Assembly: GCF_051014685.1 (NCBI RefSeq)
Contig: NW_027479058.1
Coordinates: 186,001-250,000, forward strand
Reading direction: 5' to 3'
Length of the DNA stretch: 64,000 nt
From: Ptiloglossa arizonensis
Taxonomy: Eukaryota > Arthropoda > Insecta > Hymenoptera > Colletidae
Shown: positions 51,863 to 62,047 of the stretch, in pieces
Position numbering within the stretch: the stretch's first letter is position 1
Layout: the number at the start of each line of letters is the position of its first letter
Position numbers and translations under genes: made by a program
The notes under the pieces: generated by a model
What the model was told of the DNA's origin: nothing
Seen by the model: the letters and a program-made list of their open reading frames with translations, nothing else
The model's database searches: none

Positions 51863-53572
51863 ATTCCGTTCGCGAGATATGGCAATTTGGAGGTAAGAAA
51901 CGCTTGAGAACCTCAAAATTTTCGCAGTTCTGATGCTCGACAAGCATAACTAGAACGGCCTAGGGGAAAAGTACGCACACCGTTGTAATCGGGCGAGCTT
52001 CTACTTTCAGATGCAACAGAAATTTTGCGGATTGGTCAATCCTTTCGCGAGATATGGCAGTTTGGGGGTAAGCAACGCTTGAGAAACTCAAAATTTTCGC
52101 AGTTCTGTTGCTCGAAACGAATAACTAGAACGGGCTAGGGGAAAAGTACGCATACATTTGTAATCGGGCGAATTTCTACTTTCAGATGCAACAGAAATTT
52201 TGCGGATTGGTCAATCCGTTCGCGAGATATGGCAGTTTGGATGTAAGAAACGCTCGAGAAACTCAAAATTTTCGCAGTTCTGATGCTCGAAACGAATAAC
52301 TAGAACGGCCTAGGGGAAAAGTACGCATAGTGTTGTAATCGGGCGAGTTTCTACTTTCAGATGCAACAGAAATTTTGCGGATTGGTCAATCCGTTCGCGA
52401 GATATGGCAGTTTGGAGGTAAGAAACGCTCGAGAAACTCAAAATTTTCGCAGTTCTGATGCTCGACAAGCATAACTAGAACGGCCTAGGGGAAAAGTACG
52501 CACAACGTTGTAATCGGGCGAGTTTCTACTTTCAGATGCAACAGAAATTTTGCGGATTGGTCAATCCGTTCGCGAGATATGGCAGTTTGGATGTAAGAAA
52601 CGCTTGAGAAACTCAAAATTTTCGCAGTTCTGATGCTCGAAACGAATAACTAGAACGGCCTAGGGGAAAAGTACGCATAGTGTTGTAATCGGGCGAGTTT
52701 CTACTTTCAGATGCAACAGAAATTTTGCGGATTGGTCAATCCGTTCGCGAGATATGGCAGTTTGGAGGTAAGAAACGCTTGAGAAACTCAAAATTTTCGC
52801 AGTTCTGATGCTCGAAACGAATAACTAGAACGGCCTAGGGGAAAAGTACGCATAGTGTTGTAATCGGGCGAGTTTCTACTTTCAGATGCAACAGAAATTT
52901 TGCGGATTGGTCAATCCGTTCGCGAGATATGGCAGTTTGGAGGTAAGCAACGCTTGAAAAACTCAAAATTTTCGCAGTTCTGTTGCTCGAAACGAATAAC
53001 TAGAACGGGCTTGGGGAAAAGTACGCATACCGTTGTAATTGGGCGAGTTTCTACTTTCAGATGCAACAGAAATTTTGCGGATTGGTCAATCCGTTCGCGA
53101 GATATGGCAGTTTGGATGTAAGAAACGCTTGAGAAACTCAAAATTTTCGCAGTTCTGATGCTCGAAACGAATAACTAGAACGGCCTAGGGGAAAAGTACG
53201 CATACCGTTGTAATCGGGCGAGTTTCTACTTTCAGATGCAACAGAAATTTTGCGGATTGGTCAATCCGTTCGCGAGATGTGGCTGTTTGGATGTAAGAAA
53301 CGCTTGAGAAACACAAAATTTTCGCGGTTCTGATGCTCGAAACGAATAACTAGAACGGCCTAGGGGAAAAGTACGCATAGTGTTGTAATCGGGCGAGTTT
53401 CTACTTTCGGATGCAACAGAAATTTTGCGGATTGGTCAATCCGTTCGCGAGATATGGCAGTTTGGAGGTAAGCAACGCTTGAAAAACTCAAAATTTTCGC
53501 AGTTCCGTTGCTCGAAACGAATAACTAGAACGGGCTAGGGGCAAAGTACGCATACCGTTGTAATCGGGCGAG

Positions 53573-53648
53573 TTTCTACTTTCAGATGCAACAGAAATTT
53601 TGCGGATTGGTCAATCCGTTCGCGAGATATGGCAGTTTGGAGGTAAGA
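53573..53648 (+). other. Splice-acceptor-like and donor-like pair around a 57-nt open segment (example copy)
   Basis: Pyrimidine-rich TTTCTACTTTCAG (53573-53585) resembles a 3' splice site. GAG/GTAAGA (after 53642) resembles a 5' splice site. The 57 nt between them (53586-53642) begin with ATG and read 19 codons without a stop (MQQKFCGLVNPFARYGSLE), so splicing monomer to monomer would keep the frame. Many monomers retain both signals. Others lose the donor (GGAGATAAGC, GGAAGCAAG) or weaken the acceptor (TTTGAG). There is no evidence of transcription, so this is a pattern and not an annotated exon. Confidence 0.25.
53603..53618. repeat. Intramonomer dyad CGGATTG-GT-CAATCCG (example copy)
   Basis: There are two perfect 7-bp inverted arms with a 2-bp centre at monomer positions 59-74, present in most copies. 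Several variant monomers keep a shorter or shifted dyad: GGATTGGACAATCC keeps both 7-bp arms, and CGGATTGGAAAATCCG keeps 6-bp arms around GGAA. Others weaken it (GGTCTATCC, GGTCCATCC, GGTCATTCC). The arms are too short for a stable cruciform in relaxed DNA. A dimeric protein-binding site is possible but unproven. Confidence 0.75.
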
Positions 53649-54059
53649 AACGCTTGAGAAACTCAAAATTTTCGCAGTTCTGATGCTCGAAACGAATAAC
53701 TAGAACGGCCTAGGGGAAAAGTACGCATAGTGTTGTATTCGGGCGAGTTTCTACTTTGAGATGCAACAGAAATTTTGCGGATTGGTCAATCCGTTCGCGA
53801 GATATGGCAGTTTGGAAGTAAGAAACGCTTGAGAAACTCAAAATTTTCGCAGTTCTGATGCTCGAAACGAATAACTAGAACGGCCTAGGGGAAAAGTACG
53901 CATAGTGTTGTAATCGGGCGAGTTTCTACTTTCAGATGCAACAGAAATTTTGCGGATTGGTCAATCCGTTCGCGAGATATGGCAGTTTGGAGGTAAGAAA
54001 CGCTCGAGAAACTCAAAATTTTCGCAGTTCTGATGCTCGACAAGCATAACTAGAACGGC

Positions 54060-54665
54060 CTAGGGGAAAAGTACGCACACCGTTGTAATCGGGCGAGTTT
54101 CTACTTTCGGATGCAACAGAAATTTTGCGGATTGGTCAATCCGTTCGCGAGATATGGCAGTTTGGAGGTAAGCAACGCTTGAGAAACTCAAAATTTTCGC
54201 AGTTCTGTTGCTCGAAACGAATAACTAGAACGGGCTAGGGGAAAAGTACGCATACAGTTGTAGTCGGGCGAATTTCTACTTTCAGATGCAACAGAACTTT
54301 TGCGGATTGGTCAATCCGTTCGCGAGATATGGCAGTTTGGATGTAAGAAACGCTCGAGAAACTCAAAATTTTCGCAGTTCTGATGCTCGAAACGAATAAC
54401 TAGAACGGCCTAGGGGAAAAGTACGAACACCGTTGTAATCGGGCGAGTTTCTACTTTCAGATGCAACAGAAATTTTGCGGATTGGTCAATCCGTTCGCGA
54501 GATATGGCAGTTTGGAGGTAAGCAACGCTTGAGAAACTCAAAATTTTCGCAGTTCTGATGCTCGAAACGAATAACTAGAACGGGCTAGGGGAAAAGTACG
54601 CGTAGTGTTGTAATCGGGCGAGTTTCTACTTTGAGATGCAACAGAAATTTTGCGGATTGGTCAAT
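54060..54665 (+). repeat. 3.5-monomer precursor of part of the 3499-bp unit
   Basis: Matches about 57384-57989 (offset 3324 bp). Markers are TTGTAGTCGGGCGAA with CAGAACTTTTGC (54291 and 57615), GTACGAACACCG, and GTACGCGTAGTG. It shows that the 20-monomer unit extends partially to the left of its first complete copy. Confidence 0.8.
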
Positions 54666-55049
54666 CCGTTCGCGAGATATGGCAGTTTGGAAGTAAGAAA
54701 CGCTTGAGAAACTCAAAATTTTCGCAGTTCTGATGCTCGAAACGAATAACTAGGACGGCCTAGGGGAAAAGTACGCACAGTGTTGTAATCGGGCGAGTTT
54801 CTACTATCAGATGCAACAGAAATTTTGCGGATTGGTCAATCCGTTCGCGAGATATGGCAGTTTGGAGGTAAGAAACGCTCGAGAAACTCAAAATTTTCGC
54901 AGTTCTGATGCTCGACAAGCATAACTAGAACGGCCTAGGGGAAAAGGACGCACACCGTTGTAATCGGACGAGTTTCTACTTTCAGATGCAACAGAAATTT
55001 TGCGGATTGGTCAATCCGTTCGCGAGATATGGCAGTTTGGAGGTAAGCA

Positions 55050-58000
55050 ACGCTTGAAAAACTCAAAATGTTCGCAGTTCTGGTGCTCGAAACGAATAAC
55101 TAGAACGGGCTAGGGGAAAAGTACGCATACCGTTGTAATTGGGCGAGTTTCTACTTTCAGATGCAACAGAAATTTTGCGGATTGGTCTATCCGTCCGCGA
55201 GATATGGCAGTTTGGATGTAAGAAACGCTTGAGAAACTCAAAATTTTCGCAGTTCTGATGCTCGAAACGAATAACTAGAACGGCCTAGGGGAAAAATACG
55301 CATACCGTTGTAATCGGGCGAGTTTCTACTTTCAGATGCAACAGAAATTTTGCTGATTGGTCAATCCGTTCGCGAGATGTGGCAGTTTGGATGTAAGAAA
55401 CGCTTGAGAAACACAAAATTTTCGCAGTTCTGATGCTCGAAACGAATAACAAGAACGGCCTAGGGGAAAAGTACCCACACCGTTGTAATCGGGCGTGTTT
55501 CTACTTTCAGATGCAACAGAAATTTTGCGGATTGGTCATTCCGTTCGCGAGATATGGCAGTTTGGAGGTAAGAAACGCTTGAGAAACTCAAAATTTTCGC
55601 AGTTCTGATGCTCGACAAGCATAACTAGAACGGCCTAGGGGAAAAGTACGCACACCGTTGTAATCGGGCGAGTTTCTACTTTCAGATGCAACAGAAATTT
55701 TGCGGATTGGTCAATCCGTTCGCGAGATATGGCAGTTTGGAGGTAAGCAACGCTTGAGAAACTCAAAATTTTCGCAGTTCTGTTGCTCGAAACGAATAAC
55801 TAGAACGGGCTAGGGGAAAAGTACGCATACATTTGTAATCGGGCGAATTTCTACTTTCAGATGCAACAGAAATTTTGCGGATTGGTCAATCCGTTCGCGA
55901 GATATGGCAGTTTGGATGTAAGAAACGCTCGAGAAACTCAAAATTTTCGCAGTTCTGATGCTCGAAACGAATAACTAGAACGACCTAGGGCAAAAGTACG
56001 CCCACCGTTGTAATCGGGCGAGTTTCTACTTTCAGATGCAACAGAAATTTTGCGAATTGTTCAATCCGTTCGCGAGATATGGCAGTTTGGAGGTAAGCAA
56101 CGCTTGAGAAACTCAAAATTTTCGCATTTCTGATGCTCGAAACGAATAACTAGAACGGCCTAGGGGAAAAGTACGCATACCGTTGTAATCGGGCGAGTTT
56201 CTACTTTCAGATGCAACAGAAATTTTGCGGATTGGTCAATCCGTTCGCGAGATATGGCAGTTTGGATGTAAGAAACGCTTGAGAAACTGAAAATTTTCGC
56301 GGTTCTGATGCTCGAAACGAATAACAAGAACGGCCTAGGGGAAAGTACGCACACCGTTGTAATCGGGCGTGTTTCTACTTTCAGATGCAACAGAAATTTT
56401 GCGGATTGGTCATTCCGTTCGCGAGATATGGCAGTTTGGAGGTAAGAAACGCTTGAGAAACACAAAATTTTCGCAGTTCTGATGCTCGAAACGAATAACA
56501 AGAACGGCCTAGGGGAAAAGTACGCACACCGTTGTAATCGGGCGTGTTTCTACTTTCAGATGCAACAGAAATTTTGCGGATTGGTCATTCCGTTCGCGAG
56601 ATATGGCAGTTTGGAGGTAAGAAACGCTTGAGAAACTCAAAATTTTCGCAGTTCTGATGCTCGACAAGCATAACTAGAACGGCCTAGGGGAAAAGTACGC
56701 ACACCGTTGTAATCGGGCGAGTTTCTACTTTCAGATGCAACAGAAATTTTGCGAATTGTTCAATCCGTTCGCGAGATATGGCAGTTTGGATGTAAGCAAC
56801 GCTTGAGAAACTCAAAATTTTCGCAGTTCTGATGCTCGAAACGAATAACTAGAACGGCCTAGGGGAAAAGTACGCATACCGTTGTAATCGGGCGAGTTTC
56901 TACTTTCAGATGCAACAGAAATTTTGCAGATTGGTCAATCCGTTCGCGAGATGTGGCAGTTTGGATGTAAGAAACGCTTGAGAAACACAAAATTTTCGCA
57001 GTTCTGATGCTCGAAACGAATAACAAGAACGGCCTAGGGGAAAAGTACGCACACCGTTGTAATCGGGCGTGTTTCTACTTTCAGATGCAACAGAAATTTT
57101 GCGGATTGGTCATTCCGTTCGCGAGATATGGCAGTTTGGAGGTAAGAAACGCTTGAGAAACTCAAAATTTTCGCAGTTCTGTTGCTCGAAACGAATAACT
57201 AGAACGGGCTAGGGGAAAAGTACGCATACATTTGTAATCGGGCGAGTTTCTACTTTCAGATGCAACAGAAATTTTGCGGATTGGTCAATCCGTTCGCGAG
57301 ATATGGCAGTTTGGAGGTAAGAAACGCTCGAGAAACTCAAAATTTTCGCAGTTCTGATGCTCGACAAGCATAACTAGAACGGCCTAGGGGAAAAGTACGC
57401 ACACCGTTGTAATCGGGCGAGTTTCTACTTTCAGATGCAACAGAAATTTTGCGGATTGGTCAATCCGTTCGCGAGATATGGCAGTTTGGAGGTAAGCAAC
57501 GCTTGAGAAACTCAAAATTTTCGCAGTTCTGTTGCTCGAAACGAATAACTAGAACGGGCTAGGGGAAAAGTACGCATACAGTTGTAGTCGGGCGAATTTC
57601 TACTTTCAGATGCAACAGAACTTTTGCGGATTGGTCAATCCGTTCGCGAGATATGGCAGTTTGGATGTAAGAAACGCTCGAGAAACTCAAAATTTTCGCA
57701 GTTCTGATGCTCGAAACGAATAACTAGAACGGCCTAGGGGAAAAGTACGAACACCGTTGTAATCGGGCGAGTTTCTACTTTCAGATGCAACAGAAATTTT
57801 GCGGATTGGTCAATCCGTTCGCGAGATATGGCAGTTTGGAGGTAAGCAACGCTTGAGAAACTCAAAATTTTCGCAGTTCTGATGCTCGAAACGAATAACT
57901 AGAACGGGCTAGGGGAAAAGTACGCGTAGTGTTGTAATCGGGCGAGTTTCTACTTTGAGATGCAACAGAAATTTTGCGGATTGGTCAATCCGTTCGCGGG

Positions 58001-58548
58001 ATATGGCAGTATGGAGGTAAGAAACGCTTGAGAAACTCAAAATTTTCGCAGTTCTGTTGCTCGAAACGAATAACAAGAACGGCCTAGGGGAAAAGTACGC
58101 ACACCGTTGTAATCGGGCGCGTTTCTACTTTCAGATGCAACAGAAATTTTGCGGATTGGTCAATCCGTTCGCGAGATATGGCAGTTTGGAGGTAAGCAAC
58201 GCTTGAGAAACTCAAAATTTTCGCAGTTCTGTTGCTCGAAACGAATAACTAGAACGGGCTAGGGGAAAAGTACGCATACAGTTGTAGTCGGGCGAATTTC
58301 TACTTTCAGATGCAACAGAACTTTTGCGGATTGGTCAATCCGTTCGCGAGATATGGCAGTTTGGATGTAAGAAACGCTCGAGAAACTCAAAATTTTCGCA
58401 GTTCTGATGCTCGAAACGAATAACTAGAACGGCCTAGGGGAAAAGTACGAACACCGTTGTAATCGGGCGAGTTTCTACTTTCAGATGCAACAGAAATTTT
58501 GCGGATTGGTCAATCCGTTCGCGAGATATGGCAGTTTGGAGGTAAGAA
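55050..58548 (+). repeat. 3499-bp higher-order repeat (20 monomers), unit 1
   Basis: Followed directly by a second copy at 58549-62047. Markers in order are CAAAATGTTCG with TGGTGCTCG, GGTCTATCCGTCCGCG, GAAAAATACGC, TTTTGCTGATTGG, GTACCCACACC, ACGACCTAGGGCAAAAG, TTTTCGCATTTCTG, the GGGGAAAGTACG deletion at 56344, GCAGATTGG, AACTTTTGCGG, and GCAGTATGGAGG. In the parts read side by side I found no internal differences. The first junction differs only at GTAAGCAACG against GTAAGAAACG. Confidence 0.9.
56170..56343 (+). repeat. 174-bp monomer (1-bp deletion at its 3' end)
   Basis: GGGGAAAGTACG has one A fewer than GGGGAAAAGTACG. It is shared with 59669-59842. Confidence 0.9.
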
Positions 58549-61500
58549 ACGCTTGAAAAACTCAAAATGTTCGCAGTTCTGGTGCTCGAAACGAATAACT
58601 AGAACGGGCTAGGGGAAAAGTACGCATACCGTTGTAATTGGGCGAGTTTCTACTTTCAGATGCAACAGAAATTTTGCGGATTGGTCTATCCGTCCGCGAG
58701 ATATGGCAGTTTGGATGTAAGAAACGCTTGAGAAACTCAAAATTTTCGCAGTTCTGATGCTCGAAACGAATAACTAGAACGGCCTAGGGGAAAAATACGC
58801 ATACCGTTGTAATCGGGCGAGTTTCTACTTTCAGATGCAACAGAAATTTTGCTGATTGGTCAATCCGTTCGCGAGATGTGGCAGTTTGGATGTAAGAAAC
58901 GCTTGAGAAACACAAAATTTTCGCAGTTCTGATGCTCGAAACGAATAACAAGAACGGCCTAGGGGAAAAGTACCCACACCGTTGTAATCGGGCGTGTTTC
59001 TACTTTCAGATGCAACAGAAATTTTGCGGATTGGTCATTCCGTTCGCGAGATATGGCAGTTTGGAGGTAAGAAACGCTTGAGAAACTCAAAATTTTCGCA
59101 GTTCTGATGCTCGACAAGCATAACTAGAACGGCCTAGGGGAAAAGTACGCACACCGTTGTAATCGGGCGAGTTTCTACTTTCAGATGCAACAGAAATTTT
59201 GCGGATTGGTCAATCCGTTCGCGAGATATGGCAGTTTGGAGGTAAGCAACGCTTGAGAAACTCAAAATTTTCGCAGTTCTGTTGCTCGAAACGAATAACT
59301 AGAACGGGCTAGGGGAAAAGTACGCATACATTTGTAATCGGGCGAATTTCTACTTTCAGATGCAACAGAAATTTTGCGGATTGGTCAATCCGTTCGCGAG
59401 ATATGGCAGTTTGGATGTAAGAAACGCTCGAGAAACTCAAAATTTTCGCAGTTCTGATGCTCGAAACGAATAACTAGAACGACCTAGGGCAAAAGTACGC
59501 CCACCGTTGTAATCGGGCGAGTTTCTACTTTCAGATGCAACAGAAATTTTGCGAATTGTTCAATCCGTTCGCGAGATATGGCAGTTTGGAGGTAAGCAAC
59601 GCTTGAGAAACTCAAAATTTTCGCATTTCTGATGCTCGAAACGAATAACTAGAACGGCCTAGGGGAAAAGTACGCATACCGTTGTAATCGGGCGAGTTTC
59701 TACTTTCAGATGCAACAGAAATTTTGCGGATTGGTCAATCCGTTCGCGAGATATGGCAGTTTGGATGTAAGAAACGCTTGAGAAACTGAAAATTTTCGCG
59801 GTTCTGATGCTCGAAACGAATAACAAGAACGGCCTAGGGGAAAGTACGCACACCGTTGTAATCGGGCGTGTTTCTACTTTCAGATGCAACAGAAATTTTG
59901 CGGATTGGTCATTCCGTTCGCGAGATATGGCAGTTTGGAGGTAAGAAACGCTTGAGAAACACAAAATTTTCGCAGTTCTGATGCTCGAAACGAATAACAA
60001 GAACGGCCTAGGGGAAAAGTACGCACACCGTTGTAATCGGGCGTGTTTCTACTTTCAGATGCAACAGAAATTTTGCGGATTGGTCATTCCGTTCGCGAGA
60101 TATGGCAGTTTGGAGGTAAGAAACGCTTGAGAAACTCAAAATTTTCGCAGTTCTGATGCTCGACAAGCATAACTAGAACGGCCTAGGGGAAAAGTACGCA
60201 CACCGTTGTAATCGGGCGAGTTTCTACTTTCAGATGCAACAGAAATTTTGCGAATTGTTCAATCCGTTCGCGAGATATGGCAGTTTGGATGTAAGCAACG
60301 CTTGAGAAACTCAAAATTTTCGCAGTTCTGATGCTCGAAACGAATAACTAGAACGGCCTAGGGGAAAAGTACGCATACCGTTGTAATCGGGCGAGTTTCT
60401 ACTTTCAGATGCAACAGAAATTTTGCAGATTGGTCAATCCGTTCGCGAGATGTGGCAGTTTGGATGTAAGAAACGCTTGAGAAACACAAAATTTTCGCAG
60501 TTCTGATGCTCGAAACGAATAACAAGAACGGCCTAGGGGAAAAGTACGCACACCGTTGTAATCGGGCGTGTTTCTACTTTCAGATGCAACAGAAATTTTG
60601 CGGATTGGTCATTCCGTTCGCGAGATATGGCAGTTTGGAGGTAAGAAACGCTTGAGAAACTCAAAATTTTCGCAGTTCTGTTGCTCGAAACGAATAACTA
60701 GAACGGGCTAGGGGAAAAGTACGCATACATTTGTAATCGGGCGAGTTTCTACTTTCAGATGCAACAGAAATTTTGCGGATTGGTCAATCCGTTCGCGAGA
60801 TATGGCAGTTTGGAGGTAAGAAACGCTCGAGAAACTCAAAATTTTCGCAGTTCTGATGCTCGACAAGCATAACTAGAACGGCCTAGGGGAAAAGTACGCA
60901 CACCGTTGTAATCGGGCGAGTTTCTACTTTCAGATGCAACAGAAATTTTGCGGATTGGTCAATCCGTTCGCGAGATATGGCAGTTTGGAGGTAAGCAACG
61001 CTTGAGAAACTCAAAATTTTCGCAGTTCTGTTGCTCGAAACGAATAACTAGAACGGGCTAGGGGAAAAGTACGCATACAGTTGTAGTCGGGCGAATTTCT
61101 ACTTTCAGATGCAACAGAACTTTTGCGGATTGGTCAATCCGTTCGCGAGATATGGCAGTTTGGATGTAAGAAACGCTCGAGAAACTCAAAATTTTCGCAG
61201 TTCTGATGCTCGAAACGAATAACTAGAACGGCCTAGGGGAAAAGTACGAACACCGTTGTAATCGGGCGAGTTTCTACTTTCAGATGCAACAGAAATTTTG
61301 CGGATTGGTCAATCCGTTCGCGAGATATGGCAGTTTGGAGGTAAGCAACGCTTGAGAAACTCAAAATTTTCGCAGTTCTGATGCTCGAAACGAATAACTA
61401 GAACGGGCTAGGGGAAAAGTACGCGTAGTGTTGTAATCGGGCGAGTTTCTACTTTGAGATGCAACAGAAATTTTGCGGATTGGTCAATCCGTTCGCGGGA

Positions 61501-62047
61501 TATGGCAGTATGGAGGTAAGAAACGCTTGAGAAACTCAAAATTTTCGCAGTTCTGTTGCTCGAAACGAATAACAAGAACGGCCTAGGGGAAAAGTACGCA
61601 CACCGTTGTAATCGGGCGCGTTTCTACTTTCAGATGCAACAGAAATTTTGCGGATTGGTCAATCCGTTCGCGAGATATGGCAGTTTGGAGGTAAGCAACG
61701 CTTGAGAAACTCAAAATTTTCGCAGTTCTGTTGCTCGAAACGAATAACTAGAACGGGCTAGGGGAAAAGTACGCATACAGTTGTAGTCGGGCGAATTTCT
61801 ACTTTCAGATGCAACAGAACTTTTGCGGATTGGTCAATCCGTTCGCGAGATATGGCAGTTTGGATGTAAGAAACGCTCGAGAAACTCAAAATTTTCGCAG
61901 TTCTGATGCTCGAAACGAATAACTAGAACGGCCTAGGGGAAAAGTACGAACACCGTTGTAATCGGGCGAGTTTCTACTTTCAGATGCAACAGAAATTTTG
62001 CGGATTGGTCAATCCGTTCGCGAGATATGGCAGTTTGGAGGTAAGCA
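58549..62047 (+). repeat. 3499-bp higher-order repeat (20 monomers), unit 2
   Basis: Apparent exact copy of 55050-58548, including the same one-base deletion (59843). Both units contain an internal 700-bp repeat of the AACTTTTGCGG monomer group (57615 and 58315, 61114 and 61814). The copy ends where CAAAATTTTCG replaces CAAAATGTTCG at about 62060. Confidence 0.9.
59669..59842 (+). repeat. 174-bp monomer (1-bp deletion at its 3' end)
   Basis: Same A loss as at 56343, carried along in the second 3499-bp unit. Confidence 0.9.

Larger units (their letters stand above)
37701..52000 (+). repeat. Block E: nested 6- to 32-monomer duplications
   Basis: About 82 monomers built from a limited set: CATAGTG with TTTGAGATGC and GGAAGTAAG, GGAGATAAGC with CTTGAAAAACTC, CGACTTTCTAC with AACTTTGAGG, CGTTGTTATTGGGC, GGGAGAGTTTCTGC, and GAGAAACACAAAATTTTCGCGG. 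Adjacent and overlapping duplications are nearly exact, pointing to recent turnover. There is no gene, no non-satellite DNA, and no open frame of 60 codons or more. Confidence 0.8.
53545..53719 (+). repeat. Reference monomer (matches the hand-built consensus)
   Basis: This copy matches at every base the consensus I derived by eye, so it serves as the coordinate reference for monomer positions 1-175. G+C is about 44% (32 C and 45 G by hand count), with 13 CpG. Landmarks: acceptor-like TTTCTACTTTCAG at positions 29-41, AAATTTT at 51-57, dyad at 59-74, NruI-type TCGCGA at 76-81, donor-like GAG/GTAAGA around 98-104, AAAATTTT at 121-128, and palindromic CCTAGG at 165-170. Common variable positions are 8-12 (CATACC, CACACC, CATACAG, CATAGTG, CACAACG), 37-41 (TTCAG or TTGAG), 46-48 (CAACAG or CATCAG), 66-70, 95-103 (GGAGGTAAG, GGATGTAAG, GGAAGTAAG, GTAGGTGAG), 109-113 (CGCTTGAG or CGCTCGAG), 139-140 (CTGAT or CTGTT) and 163-167 (GGCCT, GGGCT, GGCCC). 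Confidence 0.9.

Noticed and set aside
53709..53714. CCTAGG and TCGCGA palindromes as regulatory sites
   Set aside because: Six-base palindromes are common by chance. They are useful as restriction landmarks (a 175-bp ladder is expected from the TCGCGA site), but nothing supports a regulatory role.
53710..53728. Promoter or terminator signals around TAGGGGAAAAGTACG
   Set aside because: No convincing TATA, initiator or polyadenylation signal was found. A G-run followed by an A-run is not enough.
56160..56501. Minus-strand open frame of 113 codons, repeated at 59659-60000
   Set aside because: The two copies are identical because they lie in the duplicated 3499-bp unit. The open frame depends on a one-base deletion and AACAAG variants that remove stops.
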